Notes: generated from the letters alone by a model not told the origin. A stretch of DNA of 64,000 nt from Gracilaria gracilis (GCA_030374805.1 JARGSG010000019.1:496001-560000), one strand, 5' to 3'. Counted from the stretch's first letter, positions 18,888 through 29,050 are shown. Made by a program: numbers and translations.

Positions 18888-19859
18888 TTGACTGACCTTA
18901 CCTTTCTAACTTCTCCCGATCGTTTCTTCACAGATTTTCCTCTGCTTGCGTCATGTGTCAACAATCAAACTCGTTCGAGATACAGCCTTGCTCTCGAAAA
19001 CTTTAAAAGGTCTTTCGCTCAATCTCACTCCCCCTCACTCACCATCGATCAACACATCGCTCTGTACATCAACCACAGGTATCGTCAAAATCCGCGACCC
19101 GGTCAGAAGCAGGAAATGGCAAACCTTATCTGCATGATATTGCTCATGTACCCATCGTTAAAACAAGAACTTTCAATGTCCAGAAAGTGCTTACAAGGTT
19201 GGGCACACATTAAACCATCCCAATCAGCTGTACCGCTCACGAGACAGCTGGCTCTTGCATTTGCGTACAGGCTTATCTCGGCAACTCCATCTTACCAAGA
19301 AATTGCAGCTATTGTCCTCCTCTCCTACTCCGCTTATCTGAGAGCCGGAGAAGCTCTACAGCTCCGATGGGAAGACCTCGCCTTTCCAACCGACGTTCGC
19401 ATATCAAGCTTTGGACCCGAAGCAGCGGGTGTAAACATTAAGGACGCCAAGACCTCTAGAAGAACTGGACGACTTCAATTTGTGCCGATATATGACAAAG
19501 ACATCATTCGTTTCCTGCAGCACTACCGAACAGCCAACCCCCATAACGAATATTTCGCTCCCAAAACATCTTACCGTTCATATCTTCACCACGTCAAGAG
19601 AGTGGCGTCAACGTACAACTTATCCGACACAAAATTCACCACACATTCCGCGCGTATCGGTAAGGCCACAGACGATTACGTGAACCAAATGCCGGTCAAT
19701 CAAATAGCGATAAACGGACGTTGGCGGTCGCTGAACTCTCTTCGCGGATACCTAGATAACGGGCGTTCCTGGCTTCTCAACATCGGAATACCAGAAGAGG
19801 ACCAATCGAACATCCGTGCAAACGCTAATCAAATGCTGGCGCTCATTAGCAATAACTGA
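18888..19859 (+). CDS. Tyrosine recombinase of the DIRS-like element
   Basis: About 320 aa with the phage-integrase fold. The N-terminal core-binding part includes TRSRYSLALENFKRSF. The catalytic residues are Arg in SAYLRAGEALQLRWEDL, the HxxR box in TTHSARIGKATDDY, Trp in INGRWRS and the nucleophilic Tyr in LRGYLDNGRSW. It would integrate a circular DNA intermediate without target duplication. It lies first in the element, ahead of the gag-position and RT genes; DIRS relatives usually have it last. Confidence 0.88.
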   Translation: MTDLTFLTSPDRFFTDFPLLASCVNNQTRSRYSLALENFKRSFAQSHSPSLTIDQHIALYINHRYRQNPRPGQKQEMANLICMILLMYPSLKQELSMSRKCLQGWAHIKPSQSAVPLTRQLALAFAYRLISATPSYQEIAAIVLLSYSAYLRAGEALQLRWEDLAFPTDVRISSFGPEAAGVNIKDAKTSRRTGRLQFVPIYDKDIIRFLQHYRTANPHNEYFAPKTSYRSYLHHVKRVASTYNLSDTKFTTHSARIGKATDDYVNQMPVNQIAINGRWRSLNSLRGYLDNGRSWLLNIGIPEEDQSNIRANANQMLALISNN

Positions 19860-20119
19860 GTAGGGACACGGCGCATGCCTTCAAACCACTGTCATCCTCA
19901 ACGGTCACAACCAGGGTCATTGAAGACAGACATCCGCACAGGATTATACCACAGTTCCCGTCGGGTTCACCAGACCCCAACCACGATCACACTCACTGCA
20001 GCCCCCATATATAATTCCCCCCTTCTCCCTTCCGGCCAGAGAAGCCACCAAAGCCGGAGCTCCGTTCACCAGCATCTTCGGCGTACAGCACTGACACCCC
20101 TCTCTATCAAGCTTTAGCA

Positions 20120-21406
20120 ATGGCAAACAGCAGCAACCCTTCTAATCCTGGGCCCGCCAACAACGCTCACGCCGACCAACCAACTCCACCGCCAACATTT
20201 GGGTCTCTGAAATCGAAGGATCCCATATACTTTCTCACGTCCCTCTCCAACCAACAACTTTTCCAGATTATACAGTCTGCTCCGCAAGGAACACGCAACC
20301 CACTAGCCGCAACCACACCTAAGCCCCAACTGCTTGCAGAAGTCTTCCGTTTGAGAGATATAGAGCAGCACAGCCAACAACAATCTAGCCCAGCACAAGA
20401 CCTCGCCACTCTAATGTCTTCGAACCCAACTCAGCTGCGTACCATGGCGCGCGATCAACCAAGTGCCCTGAAGAAACTAATGGAATCAGCACTCACCGCT
20501 GACAGTTCCCTCCAACCACGTGAGATCCCAGACAATCCCATTGAAGCCGCATCCATAGCTATCGAATGGCAGTTCTTGTCATACCGCCAAACACACCCGC
20601 AAGCAGCCCTCCGTGCGGATACTGCGCCACTAGCGCAAGGCCCGAGCACATTGGCCAATCTTTTAGCCCGCCCAATCCACGAGCCTCCGCCACCGATTCC
20701 TCTGGACTCTTCGGACGACGAGTCCGATCGCCAAAGCAACCCCAACCCAAGGAAGAAACAAAAGGCCCTCATCCAGCCCAAGAATTTCACCATAGGGCTG
20801 CTCTCGGCTGAGGACCAAACACTCAATTCATACCCGGGAAAAGCCGTGTCCTCCGCCAGTGTCATGGTGGAGGATCTTATGGGCCCCTCGATTCTGAACC
20901 GCCTCACAGCGGGAGGAACAGATATACCCACGTACCTGAGGCAGGGGTTTCAGCACTGGAGGCGGTCCGCCTCTGGGCAGCCCCAAGCGGCGGAAATGGA
21001 AGCCGTGAGTCTTGGCCGGATGATCCACCTAGAGCTCCTCACCCACGACACCCCTCGCGAAGCGTTGAGCTCGCGCCCATCCTTGGAAGTAGGACTGCGA
21101 CGCCTATTTGCTTTACTTTTTGTAGAGGAATCGGTTGCCAAAGGAGACTTTCCCGACCGCAAGTCGGCATGGAACACTGCGGTTCATCTGCTGGAGACCG
21201 TCCCCAACGGAACGGTCATGTCGCAACATCTCGAGGAGAAGGTCACCCGGAGCATGTCACTCCAAAAGAGGAGACTATCAGCTCTCAAGATCATGGCGGA
21301 CACACGCCGCAACCAACCAAATCACTCCCGCTTTGTGCGTCAAGACCCGAAAGCGAGCGAAAATCCGCAACGTTTCAGAGACAGGCAGCACGGACAGCGC
21401 AATTAG
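20120..21406 (+). CDS. Gag-position protein of the DIRS-like element
   Basis: A 428-aa frame from ATG 20120, Pro/Gln/Ser-rich at the N-terminus, with a helical middle (about residues 230-400) and a basic tail. No zinc knuckle is seen. The gag role is inferred from position directly upstream of the RT frame, which it overlaps by about 240 bp in another phase. Confidence 0.6.
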   Translation: MANSSNPSNPGPANNAHADQPTPPPTFGSLKSKDPIYFLTSLSNQQLFQIIQSAPQGTRNPLAATTPKPQLLAEVFRLRDIEQHSQQQSSPAQDLATLMSSNPTQLRTMARDQPSALKKLMESALTADSSLQPREIPDNPIEAASIAIEWQFLSYRQTHPQAALRADTAPLAQGPSTLANLLARPIHEPPPPIPLDSSDDESDRQSNPNPRKKQKALIQPKNFTIGLLSAEDQTLNSYPGKAVSSASVMVEDLMGPSILNRLTAGGTDIPTYLRQGFQHWRRSASGQPQAAEMEAVSLGRMIHLELLTHDTPREALSSRPSLEVGLRRLFALLFVEESVAKGDFPDRKSAWNTAVHLLETVPNGTVMSQHLEEKVTRSMSLQKRRLSALKIMADTRRNQPNHSRFVRQDPKASENPQRFRDRQHGQRN

Positions 21407-23559
21407 AATCTTCATCCAAAAAGCCGTACTCCAAACACCTCTTTCCAATCCCCTTCCTTTTCTCTCCCAACCCCTTTGCAAAGCAAACGAACGATATCCT
21501 CAGCTCCCTATGCACTCTGTACCACGGGCATCACCAGCAAGCCCACCCAACAGCAGTCACCAAAGCACAGAAGGCAACTCAACTTTCAATTCTCTCCAGG
21601 ACAGCGTCTGTCGAGTCTGCTTGCCTCCCGAACCAAATACTCAGACAGTCAGCTCCCCAAACGGAGCCCGTGATCCACAGCAGTGACTGGAAATCAACCC
21701 TCAACACTCACTTGCAGAATCCATCAGCCGCATTCCAACGAGGCATTTTCAAGAACATAACAGCCTCAAGAATCTCACTGCCAAACCCCAGACCCCCACC
21801 ACACCCCAAACATGCCGACGAATGGATCAGACGGCTCCCACCAGAAGCGCGAATCGTTTTCGAAAACGGCGGCGATGGCAGCTTCCGCGCTGCTCTCGTG
21901 GCCTCCCTCATCTCAAGACCCGCCAAACAGAAGTACGAAGTCCCCACTCCCTGCACGCACGCCTCAACGACGCAGTATGCAAGGCTTATCGAACGCGCCG
22001 ACCGAGCCGGCATGCTCTCATGGTCAATTATCTCGCAGGAGGATCCCCACTACACCCAATTGGCTGACAAGCTCGAGCTCACGCTCTTCGCAGTTTCCAA
22101 ATCCGAAGAGCAAGATCGTCTGATATCCTGGCCACGCGTGCAAAACGACCTCTTTCCTGAGCCCCCGTACACTTCCCTTTCCGACCCCAGCCTTTTCAGT
22201 TCTATACTTGACCCTGTCACACCGCTCTCTGGGTTTTACTTCGATGTGCAGAACATGTTTCACAATGTCACCCTGCCGTCTTGGCTCTCCAGTTTGTTCC
22301 CATGGAAACCAGTGCGAATTGTGGACCTCCCGCCACAATTCGCGACGGCGCTCCGCAAACGACTCGGTGTACCCACTAACGACGACACCGTCCTTCTACG
22401 CCCCTCGCAGGCCTCCTTCCCCATGGGAAGCAAATGGTCCGTTTTCATATGTCACACCTTCGCCGCAGCTCTACTCCAAGAGTCCTTCCTTATTTTCAAA
22501 CAATCTAAGCTGTCACCATCCGCCACTTGCTTACTGCTACCCTTCGTCAAAGACGCTGCTCCATTCGCCATCACTCGCGCTTCGCCCCTGGCACTTCACA
22601 TTATTGACGACATTTGCGTCGTGACAGTGCAATGGAACTCTTTGCAGATCTGTACCCTGTACAGAATAATCCGCACCGTCTTCACCGCGGCAAAGCTTCC
22701 AATCAAGGAGTCAAAATCAAGCCCTTTCGACCAACCGGTATGCGACATAATTGTCTTCATAGGTTGCGAATGGAACCTGCGGTCTGGCATGATTACCATA
22801 AGTCCAACGAAGAGAAAAGAGGTCATTGCTCAGATAGGAGCTCTAGGAAAATGCTCCACGGCATTGCAAACCGATTGGCGCGCGCTGCTGGGAAAGGTCA
22901 TTTGGTACTCCATGCTAAAACGTCCACTTTTGGCCTGCCTATCCAAGGTCTTCATACCCCGCGCGCACGCCGCACGACCAGATTGGATCATTGTCTCGCC
23001 CAAAATGAAGGAAGAGCTGAACTTGATAGCAAACTTGTCACCGCTTGCAATATGTAACATCAGGTTACCCGTTGACCCTCTTGTGATTACATTCGATGCA
23101 TCATTGGTGGCCGGGGCTGTGCTGTGCTCACAAGATTTACCCAGCGACAGTCGAGAATTATGGTGCCTCTCACAGAAACTGGGCAATTGCACCCAAGGCA
23201 CGGAAGAGTTTAAGAATCTCTGTGCCCGTGTCAATACGATCTACAAAAATATGCGGTGGAAGACCCTCTTCACACATCGGTGGAATAGCGAAGATCATAT
23301 CAATTGCCTAGAAGCCACATGTGCAGTCCTAGCACTGCGGTGGATAACTCGAAAAGGAATCCGAAACCGAAGGCTGGTCTTCTGTACCGATTCCACGGTT
23401 TGTAGAGGCATTTTCAAGAAGGGAAGGTCCTCGTCCACCCCACTCCTACTGCGCTGCAAACGCCTTGCCGCTCTTGCGCTTTCACAGAATCTAGAGATCA
23501 CCTTCCTCTATATACCATCGGAACTCAATGCCGCTGACGGCCCATCAAGGCTGCAGTAA
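21169..23559 (+). CDS. Reverse transcriptase/RNase H of the DIRS-like element
   Basis: RT motifs of the DIRS/Ty3-like type include LSGFYFDVQNMFHN (motif A), MGSKWSVFICHTF (motif B) and IIDDICVV (catalytic Asp pair). An RNase H domain follows: ITFDASLVAGAVL, the Glu in CLEATCAVLALRW, VFCTDSTVCRGIF and IPSELNAADGPSRL. No DAM-like methyltransferase domain, seen in some DIRS elements, was found. The coding start within the overlap with the gag-position frame is uncertain. Confidence 0.88.
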   Translation: MEHCGSSAGDRPQRNGHVATSRGEGHPEHVTPKEETISSQDHGGHTPQPTKSLPLCASRPESERKSATFQRQAARTAQLESSSKKPYSKHLFPIPFLFSPNPFAKQTNDILSSLCTLYHGHHQQAHPTAVTKAQKATQLSILSRTASVESACLPNQILRQSAPQTEPVIHSSDWKSTLNTHLQNPSAAFQRGIFKNITASRISLPNPRPPPHPKHADEWIRRLPPEARIVFENGGDGSFRAALVASLISRPAKQKYEVPTPCTHASTTQYARLIERADRAGMLSWSIISQEDPHYTQLADKLELTLFAVSKSEEQDRLISWPRVQNDLFPEPPYTSLSDPSLFSSILDPVTPLSGFYFDVQNMFHNVTLPSWLSSLFPWKPVRIVDLPPQFATALRKRLGVPTNDDTVLLRPSQASFPMGSKWSVFICHTFAAALLQESFLIFKQSKLSPSATCLLLPFVKDAAPFAITRASPLALHIIDDICVVTVQWNSLQICTLYRIIRTVFTAAKLPIKESKSSPFDQPVCDIIVFIGCEWNLRSGMITISPTKRKEVIAQIGALGKCSTALQTDWRALLGKVIWYSMLKRPLLACLSKVFIPRAHAARPDWIIVSPKMKEELNLIANLSPLAICNIRLPVDPLVITFDASLVAGAVLCSQDLPSDSRELWCLSQKLGNCTQGTEEFKNLCARVNTIYKNMRWKTLFTHRWNSEDHINCLEATCAVLALRWITRKGIRNRRLVFCTDSTVCRGIFKKGRSSSTPLLLRCKRLAALALSQNLEITFLYIPSELNAADGPSRLQ

Positions 23560-23630
23560 CTAATCGACACCGACGCTTTCGCAGCTATGTAGCTCTTGCT
23601 GTTGAGCAAGCTCTTTCGGGATGGGAATGG

Positions 23631-24083
23631 CAGCGCTCTTTAGCGCTTGCTTGTGGCCCAGAAGCGGTCCTTACCGCTTACTATGGCCCAGCGACACCAC
23701 CAAAACCAGTAAAGATCGCTGACCGAGCTATTAAGGAAGACCGATAATAGTATTTCGAGGCACGAAGAAGCAGTTTTATCGACATCCGTGAGAGCGCTGG
23801 ACACGTTTGCTGGGTCTCGGCGGCGGCTAGCTCTTCATCTCTGAGTGAAGGGAACAAGCCGTCGCGTGATCGAGCCACCGCCGCAACCATCGCCTCGCTC
23901 TCAGGAGTGTCCTTCACCTGCGCCGACCAGGCCGCAGTGCTTCTTCGGTCTTCCCGCCCACCTCCCCAGCGCTCTTTAGCGCTTGCTTGTAGCCCAGAAG
24001 CGGTTTTTAGCGCTTACTCTGGCCCAGCGACACCACCAAAACCAGTAAAGATCGCTGACCGAGCTATTAAGGAAGACCGATAA
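23631..24083 (+). repeat. DIRS-like 3' repeats B1-A2-B2
   Basis: B1 (23631-23749) and B2 (23967-24083) share CAGCGCTCTTTAGCGCTTGC through GAAGACCGATA. A2 (23750-23952) copies A1. Both B units contain inverted GCGCT/AGCGC motifs. The B1/A2 joint reproduces the joint expected of a circular intermediate. Confidence 0.88.
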
Positions 24084-24540
24084 ATGATCTTTTAGTTGGC
24101 TTGGCATATCTCGGTTGGCAAGGAACAATTGATCGATCTACATTTCCTCATTGCTGGCCACACAAAGAATGTTTGTGATGAAGCTTTTGGATTAGTGAAA
24201 CAGAAACTGAAGCAAAGAAAAGTGTTATGTCCCAGGGACATGATGCGAGTAATAGAAAAGAGTACGTGAACATACAAAGTGGTTTTGCGCTTCCTCTCTT
24301 GTTTGGTATCAGTGGAAAACATTTCTGGGACAGTTTATGTCAGTACCTAACTCATTTTGTATCACTAAGTACCATGTGTTTTGCTTCCGAAGCAATGATT
24401 CTGGCTATGTGTTTGTGAAGGAACTTGCAACAAGTGCGGTGGAGACGAAAGTGCAGTTGCTCTAAAGAGGGATAAGTGTGTCTCATGTTATAAAAGGAAC
24501 AAACGAGGAGCGTTTAAAGGAATCTTTTCGCACCATTAAG
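24084..24540 (+). pseudogene. DUF7869-like transposon gene remnant, 3' piece
   Basis: Continues the fossil after the DIRS-like element: DLHFLIAGHTKNVCDEAFGL, VKQKLKQRKVLCPRDMMRVI and EKS, matching the 'GHTKF.PD..FG..K+.++' and 'D+..+++.S' blocks of DUF7869-like proteins. Further degenerate sequence (YVFVKELATSAVETK) runs to about 24460. Stops and frame changes are present. Confidence 0.6.
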
Positions 24541-24619
24541 CGGTTGGGCGAGATAAAGTCGACACAAGAAGGAAACAGCCGCGCATAGCTTGTGGAGAAC
24601 GTTTTGGCGCGGTACTATG

Positions 24620-25671
24620 CTAGTGTCTATCGGACCAGCGCGTTGACCTCATATGAGGTCAAAATGACCTCATATGAGGTCAGCACAGATAGTGAGAAAA
24701 ATGTAAAAAATTAGATAAAGATTTGCACATAATTCAGCGATTCATTAGAAAACAACTACAATTATGCAATCAAACTAGTTTCATAACCCCAAATAACCAT
24801 TTTAAGCGAACCAATTCCAAGCAATAAGTGCTTTAGTAGTCATCTGATTGCAGGTAGAATTACTATTTAGGTTTAAACGCCCAAAAATTCTACATATAAC
24901 TTAAAAAATGCTTATAATGCTTCAAACGTACTTAATGTTTTTGTTGCTATAGTTCTTGACGATCAGCTAGTATTGAGATAACGCACTTTTTAATATTATA
25001 TGAGCCAAACGTATGTGTGCAAGAGATATATAAGCATTCTGACTGCTTTTAAACAAATTTAACATACTGGCCTACGCAGAGAACATTAACTCTTTATAGT
25101 ACATTTCGTCACATGAAGTCGAAAAGTGGTACCATTCTCAGGTTCTTTTTTGTTTCAGTTCGCATCATTGCACCTAAAACAGCCTCAAAAACAGTTTTGT
25201 AACGTGGTAGTTTCACAAGTCTGCGAAAATGATGTCCATAGCTTTCAAGATAGAATTTCCATTAAATTTGAGAAGCCCGGCATTTCAAAGTTGTGGAAAA
25301 ACTATTGTAAATTATACCAGGCCCTTAATACCCTTTATTGTGAGAGCAATTTGAAACAGGTTGAATATATGTTGTCGAGGTTTTCTGGTTTACTTTAGGA
25401 AGAAGGATAAAAAAAACTTCTTTTTGTTGAAGAAGTTAAAATTTGATTAAATTTTCTAATGTAGCAAATATATCTTTTCCTCAATTACTACTCAGCGTCG
25501 TTCTTTGTACTAGATGTTGTACTCCGCCATGAATGTGATGCCCAATGCGGTTCTAGAGAGGTGGTTTAGAGACTCTGAACTGGTTTACATCAATTTTTAT
25601 AAAGTGTTATATTCTGACCTCATATGAGGTCAATTGACCTCATATGAGGTCAGTTGTCAAATAGACACTAG
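24620..25671. mobile_element. MITE-like element with palindrome-bearing ends
   Basis: The ends CTAGTGTCTAT (24620-24630) and ATAGACACTAG (25661-25671) are inverted. Next to each lie two copies of the 18-bp perfect palindrome TGACCTCATATGAGGTCA: 24644-24661 and 24665-24682 on the left, 25615-25632 and 25635-25652 on the right, with a similar 20-21 bp period. The interior is AT-rich with only a 90-codon unrecognised frame (25126-25398). No target duplication is apparent. Its transposase family is unknown. Confidence 0.7.
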
Positions 25672-25873
25672 TAACCAAGGCTTTTATGCTGCGTACCTTG
25701 CGGATGGGTCCGATTGGGCTCATGAGAAAACACAATGAATTAGTCATGTTTGTGCGACATGATCTCAAATGTTTTACTTCAAAATGCGTTTAATAGCTTC
25801 TAGTGAGCTCTTTGACTTTCGTTTTCAGGTCCAGAACGGTCCAGAATATGTAAATGAGTGATATCTCCAGTTC

Positions 25874-25909
25874 CGCAAAACCGCCATAACGAGTATTTGA
25901 AATGGATTG
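25874..25909 (-). repeat. Right 36-bp terminal inverted repeat of the outer element
   Basis: Reverse complement of 6771-6806 with three mismatches. It lies about 200 bp right of the MITE-like element. Confidence 0.65.
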
Positions 25910-27661
25910 GCACTTATTTGATCTTTAGGGCCCAATATTATGTTGTGTGGAAGCGATATACCTTTGTATCTTTTATTATAGTTTTTCAATTGCTATTATA
26001 CTACCATTTGGGGTTCAGAAGGGAAGCTTCGGTGTGCATATTGTAGAAAATGGCAATGTGTTTGAATGCGGAGTTGCATAGCCACGACCGCATGTGGACA
26101 TTAAAATTCTCTACAAGACGTCGATTGAGCAGAATTTGATTACAGATGAACACCCTAAATTTGGCGGGTTTCATGTTGCTTTGAAGATTTATCGGGAGAG
26201 CAGTTCAGATGAGGTTTACTGAACTGCTCAAAGTTCATAATTGTTTTCTGTTCATCGCCATGCTTTTCAAAAGACGAATCTTAGATGCATCGGCGACCCT
26301 CATCTACATGGACTTGGAACAGGCAAATGTTGAGGAATATTCTAAGTTGAACGAAAGCGAGGATTTCGTAGTGTCATGAGAAGTTGTCGTCAAAATATTT
26401 TATTTTCTGATTTTGCTTTAAAATCAATATGCTGATCATTATTTTAAACTGTTACCGTGAAAAGCTAAAATTTATTCTTCTACCTCATATTATTTTCATG
26501 TCGTTTATACTATGTTAATCGCCTTTTCTATTACTCTGAGAACCTTACATTAGTCTGAACCTATATGAAATAATACTTTCTCAGAGACATTAAACATGTG
26601 AAGATTTAGACATGCTCAATGAAGATGTTCGAGTTATGGATTTTTCGTGTTCATGATATTTAGCCCGCAGTATACTAGACCGAAGTAATTACGGAAAATA
26701 TACTGAATTCGTTCAAACCTAATTCAATCTCACTTCCCTCCCTATCCACATTAGCCAGTGTGTCATGGTTCCCTATTGGCTCAAAATCGTCGTTATTTTC
26801 TTCTAGGTCTAATTGCGTGCATCGACGATTCAAGTTCCACTCCGACTCTCCTCCAAATAGGGTTACTTAACTTGGAAGCACTGGAAAAGGTTTCGAAGAC
26901 TTGCTTTTTAAACTGCTCTTGTTACCCCGTCTTGTAGTTTGATAACGTTTCGGATCGCTTGTATTTGTCCATTGGAATCCAATGGCTATTTGTTTTGTTT
27001 TTTGTTTGAAGATGTATTAGATCATGATAGAAGTGGCCGGTGTTCCATATTCTTCTTGTAAATGTGGAGACCTGTATTTGAAGTAGATAATCGGAAATGG
27101 TACAATTTTCTCTCTTACAGACCTAGAACGTTCCGAATAAGATTTATTCCGCAGTTTATAGGAGTACCTCATTTTGAGAATTCTCCCGTATCCCTGGGTT
27201 CATCATCATAGATTATTCTATTGCATTTCTTTCTTCCCATTTATTATCGGTGCGGGCTCCTTTTCCAGAACAACGACGAAAGAATTGTTGGTGACACTTC
27301 TCTGTGGTAGTTGAAGTCGAGATGCTCACATAGCGTTTCGTTTCGATCTTGTAGAGGTCCTGCAGAGCAGATGTCTCGTTGATGTCATTTTGGTCGCCTA
27401 TGATTGCATGCACGTTAACGAACATCAACACTTTTACACAAGAGGAAATCAAAGTACAGGTATGTGCTGTGAACAATTTAACTAGACCATGCCAAAGCTT
27501 CACACAACGTAGGTATCCTTGTTGTTTGGAACGAAAATCGGCCGATTTACGTCAACAAAGACCAGTAAATCTCAGTCAAAGAACAAATCCAGGATACTGC
27601 ACCTTTCAGTACCTTTACATTCGACTTGCGGGCAATGCAAAAACACAAACAGGAGCATTTC
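25910..27661. other. AT-rich intergenic DNA, no gene seen
   Basis: No frame longer than 100 codons and nothing recognisable. Short scattered inverted repeats (for example AGCAGTTCA..TGAACTGCT near 26200-26230) fit old transposon debris. The final part probably includes the RPS25 3' UTR. Confidence 0.5.
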
Positions 27662-28212
27662 TTAAATGTTCGTTGCGCGAGTGTAGATGAGCTGAGAGGA
27701 GTGTTGGAGAACCATTCGGATCTCGTCCTTAGCCATAAGTTCCTTAATCGCCATTCGTGCAAGAGATCCGTTGATGTGCAGGCGTTCAGCAAGCACAGAA
27801 GGCGTAATCAATTTGTACTTCGGCGCTTCTTTGTAAAGCTTCTCATAGGTGTCGTCATCGAACAAGACAAGGTTGTTGGCCTTCTCTTTGACCTGCATTC
27901 AGCGAAAGCGCAAAACATATTTATCGACAAGGTTAGTACGTTGGGAGAACATCAGGTTGGCTCGATCTTTTCTTTGTTTATGGTCAAGCGCACACTCCAG
28001 CGAGATCCTGAGCGTAAAATACACATGGGTATCTGCAATCAGGACGCTCACCGGCCAGTGCGAACATCGGATGAAACTGCGAATGGACTTCACGCATAAC
28101 TCACCTTTCCCTTCGACCACTTCTTCTTCTTGGCACCCTTGGCGTTCTTAGAGGCAGCTTGGCTAGACGCTGCCGCTGTGTTTTGAGCGGACTTGCCTTG
28201 TTTCGGAGCCAT
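27662..28212 (-). CDS. RPS25: 40S ribosomal protein S25 (eS25), two exons
   Basis: Exon 1 is 28105-28212 (36 codons, from ATG 28212) and exon 2 is 27662-27892, joined across a 212-bp GT-AG intron (donor GTGAGT, acceptor TGCAG). The 112-aa product has the usual Ala/Lys-rich leader ([11 protein letters not shown]) followed by [40 protein letters not shown] and the C-terminal QLIYTRAT. eS25 is a small-subunit head protein with a winged-helix-like fold near the E site. The 5'-proximal intron position is common in intron-poor red algae. Length and motifs are normal. Confidence 0.96.
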
Positions 28213-29050
28213 GGTTTCTATAACCCACAAACACGAGCGGTGATGACTAGCTGATGGAAACCTGCGCTCTTCGCCGCGTTGGGTTCAAGACATGTCTGAT
28301 CGCCGTCGGCTCTTTGTTTCTCTAGAATACAGGTAGTACACGTGTGCAACATGAACTGCATATACGTTTAGCCATGTGATTCTGCTCAAGGATATGTATG
28401 CAACGCTACCGCATTGCGGAAAGCTCCTGAACCCGGCCTTCATTGAGGGGAAAAACTCCAAATGACGGACGACTTACTTCAAAGAGAGAAGTCTTCGCCC
28501 TTCTGGACAGAAAAGGAACTTCTTTCTTGACCACCAGCCTTGTGTTCTTTACAAACTGAAGCTTCCATGCTTCGGTCATGAGAACTAAACTTTCAACTGT
28601 TTAGTTTTTTCCAACGAAGAAAGCGATCACAAAGTCAAATGCTTCAGCAACCGAGGTTACGCGTATCTGAGTGAGAGGTAAACATGTGAGGTTGCAACCT
28701 CACATGTTTACCTCTCACTCAGATACGCGTGATACGCGTGCACCTGAGACGCTGCAGAAATGTTCTGATGTCGACGGTCCCCATAAATGGAAGGAATGCT
28801 TCGGACAGCCGAAATCCAGAAAGTTTTTTCTGTACCTATGGCATCCTTGATACAAATTGCTATGCAACTGAAGCACGTAAGATTCGAAGTAGAGAAGACA
28901 GAATGACTAAAACAACGAAACATGGGCCTCATTTGCTTCCTCGCAAGAATCTAGCCGCATATAAACTTGAGAAACGACCCATCCTCAGTGAACCCGAACT
29001 TGAATGAGATAAATTTCCCGCTCTCAAGCTATCGCATTAAAGATTCAGGA
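28213..29050. other. Intergenic with a large perfect palindrome
   Basis: The gap between RPS25 and the NFRKB-like gene holds no recognised gene. RPS25 promoter sequence must lie at its left. A 72-bp perfect palindrome sits at 28659-28730. Confidence 0.6.
28659..28730. repeat. 72-bp perfect loopless palindrome
   Basis: The two 36-bp arms (28659-28694, 28695-28730) are exact reverse complements with no spacer. The outer ends are ACGCGTATCTGAGTGAGAGG and the centre is GGTTGCAACC. A short GATACGCGT tandem follows the right arm. Confidence 0.95.

Larger units (their letters stand above)
18129..24083 (+). mobile_element. DIRS/PAT-like tyrosine-recombinase retroelement
   Basis: The element has split direct repeats in the order A1 (18129-18331), genes, B1 (23631-23749), A2 (23750-23952), B2 (23967-24083), the PAT-type arrangement. 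It encodes a tyrosine recombinase, a gag-position protein and a reverse transcriptase/RNase H, all on the plus strand. It has no flanking target duplication, as expected for recombinase-mediated insertion. It looks whole. High identity of the repeat copies suggests a fairly young insertion. It interrupts the DUF7869-like fossil. Confidence 0.88.
6771..25909 (+). mobile_element. Outer, oldest element of a transposon nest (DUF7869-like gene with TIRs)
   Basis: A 36-bp inverted repeat (33/36 identical) brackets this span: 6771-6806, starting GAATCCATTTCAAATACTCG, and its reverse complement at 25874-25909. Inside are three collinear plus-strand pieces of one decayed gene (6981-8034, 17737-18128, 24084-24540), interrupted by a PIF/Harbinger, a DIRS-like and a MITE-like insertion. 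Subtracting these leaves about 2.4 kb, a normal size for a one-gene DNA transposon, with roughly 200 bp from the left repeat to the gene and 280 bp from the gene to the right repeat. No target duplication is evident. The claim that these repeats are the element's own TIRs is inference. Confidence 0.6.

Noticed and set aside
24620-25671. Palindrome array as a CRISPR-like repeat
   Set aside because: Only two pairs, at the two ends of one element, with no spacers; the host is eukaryotic.
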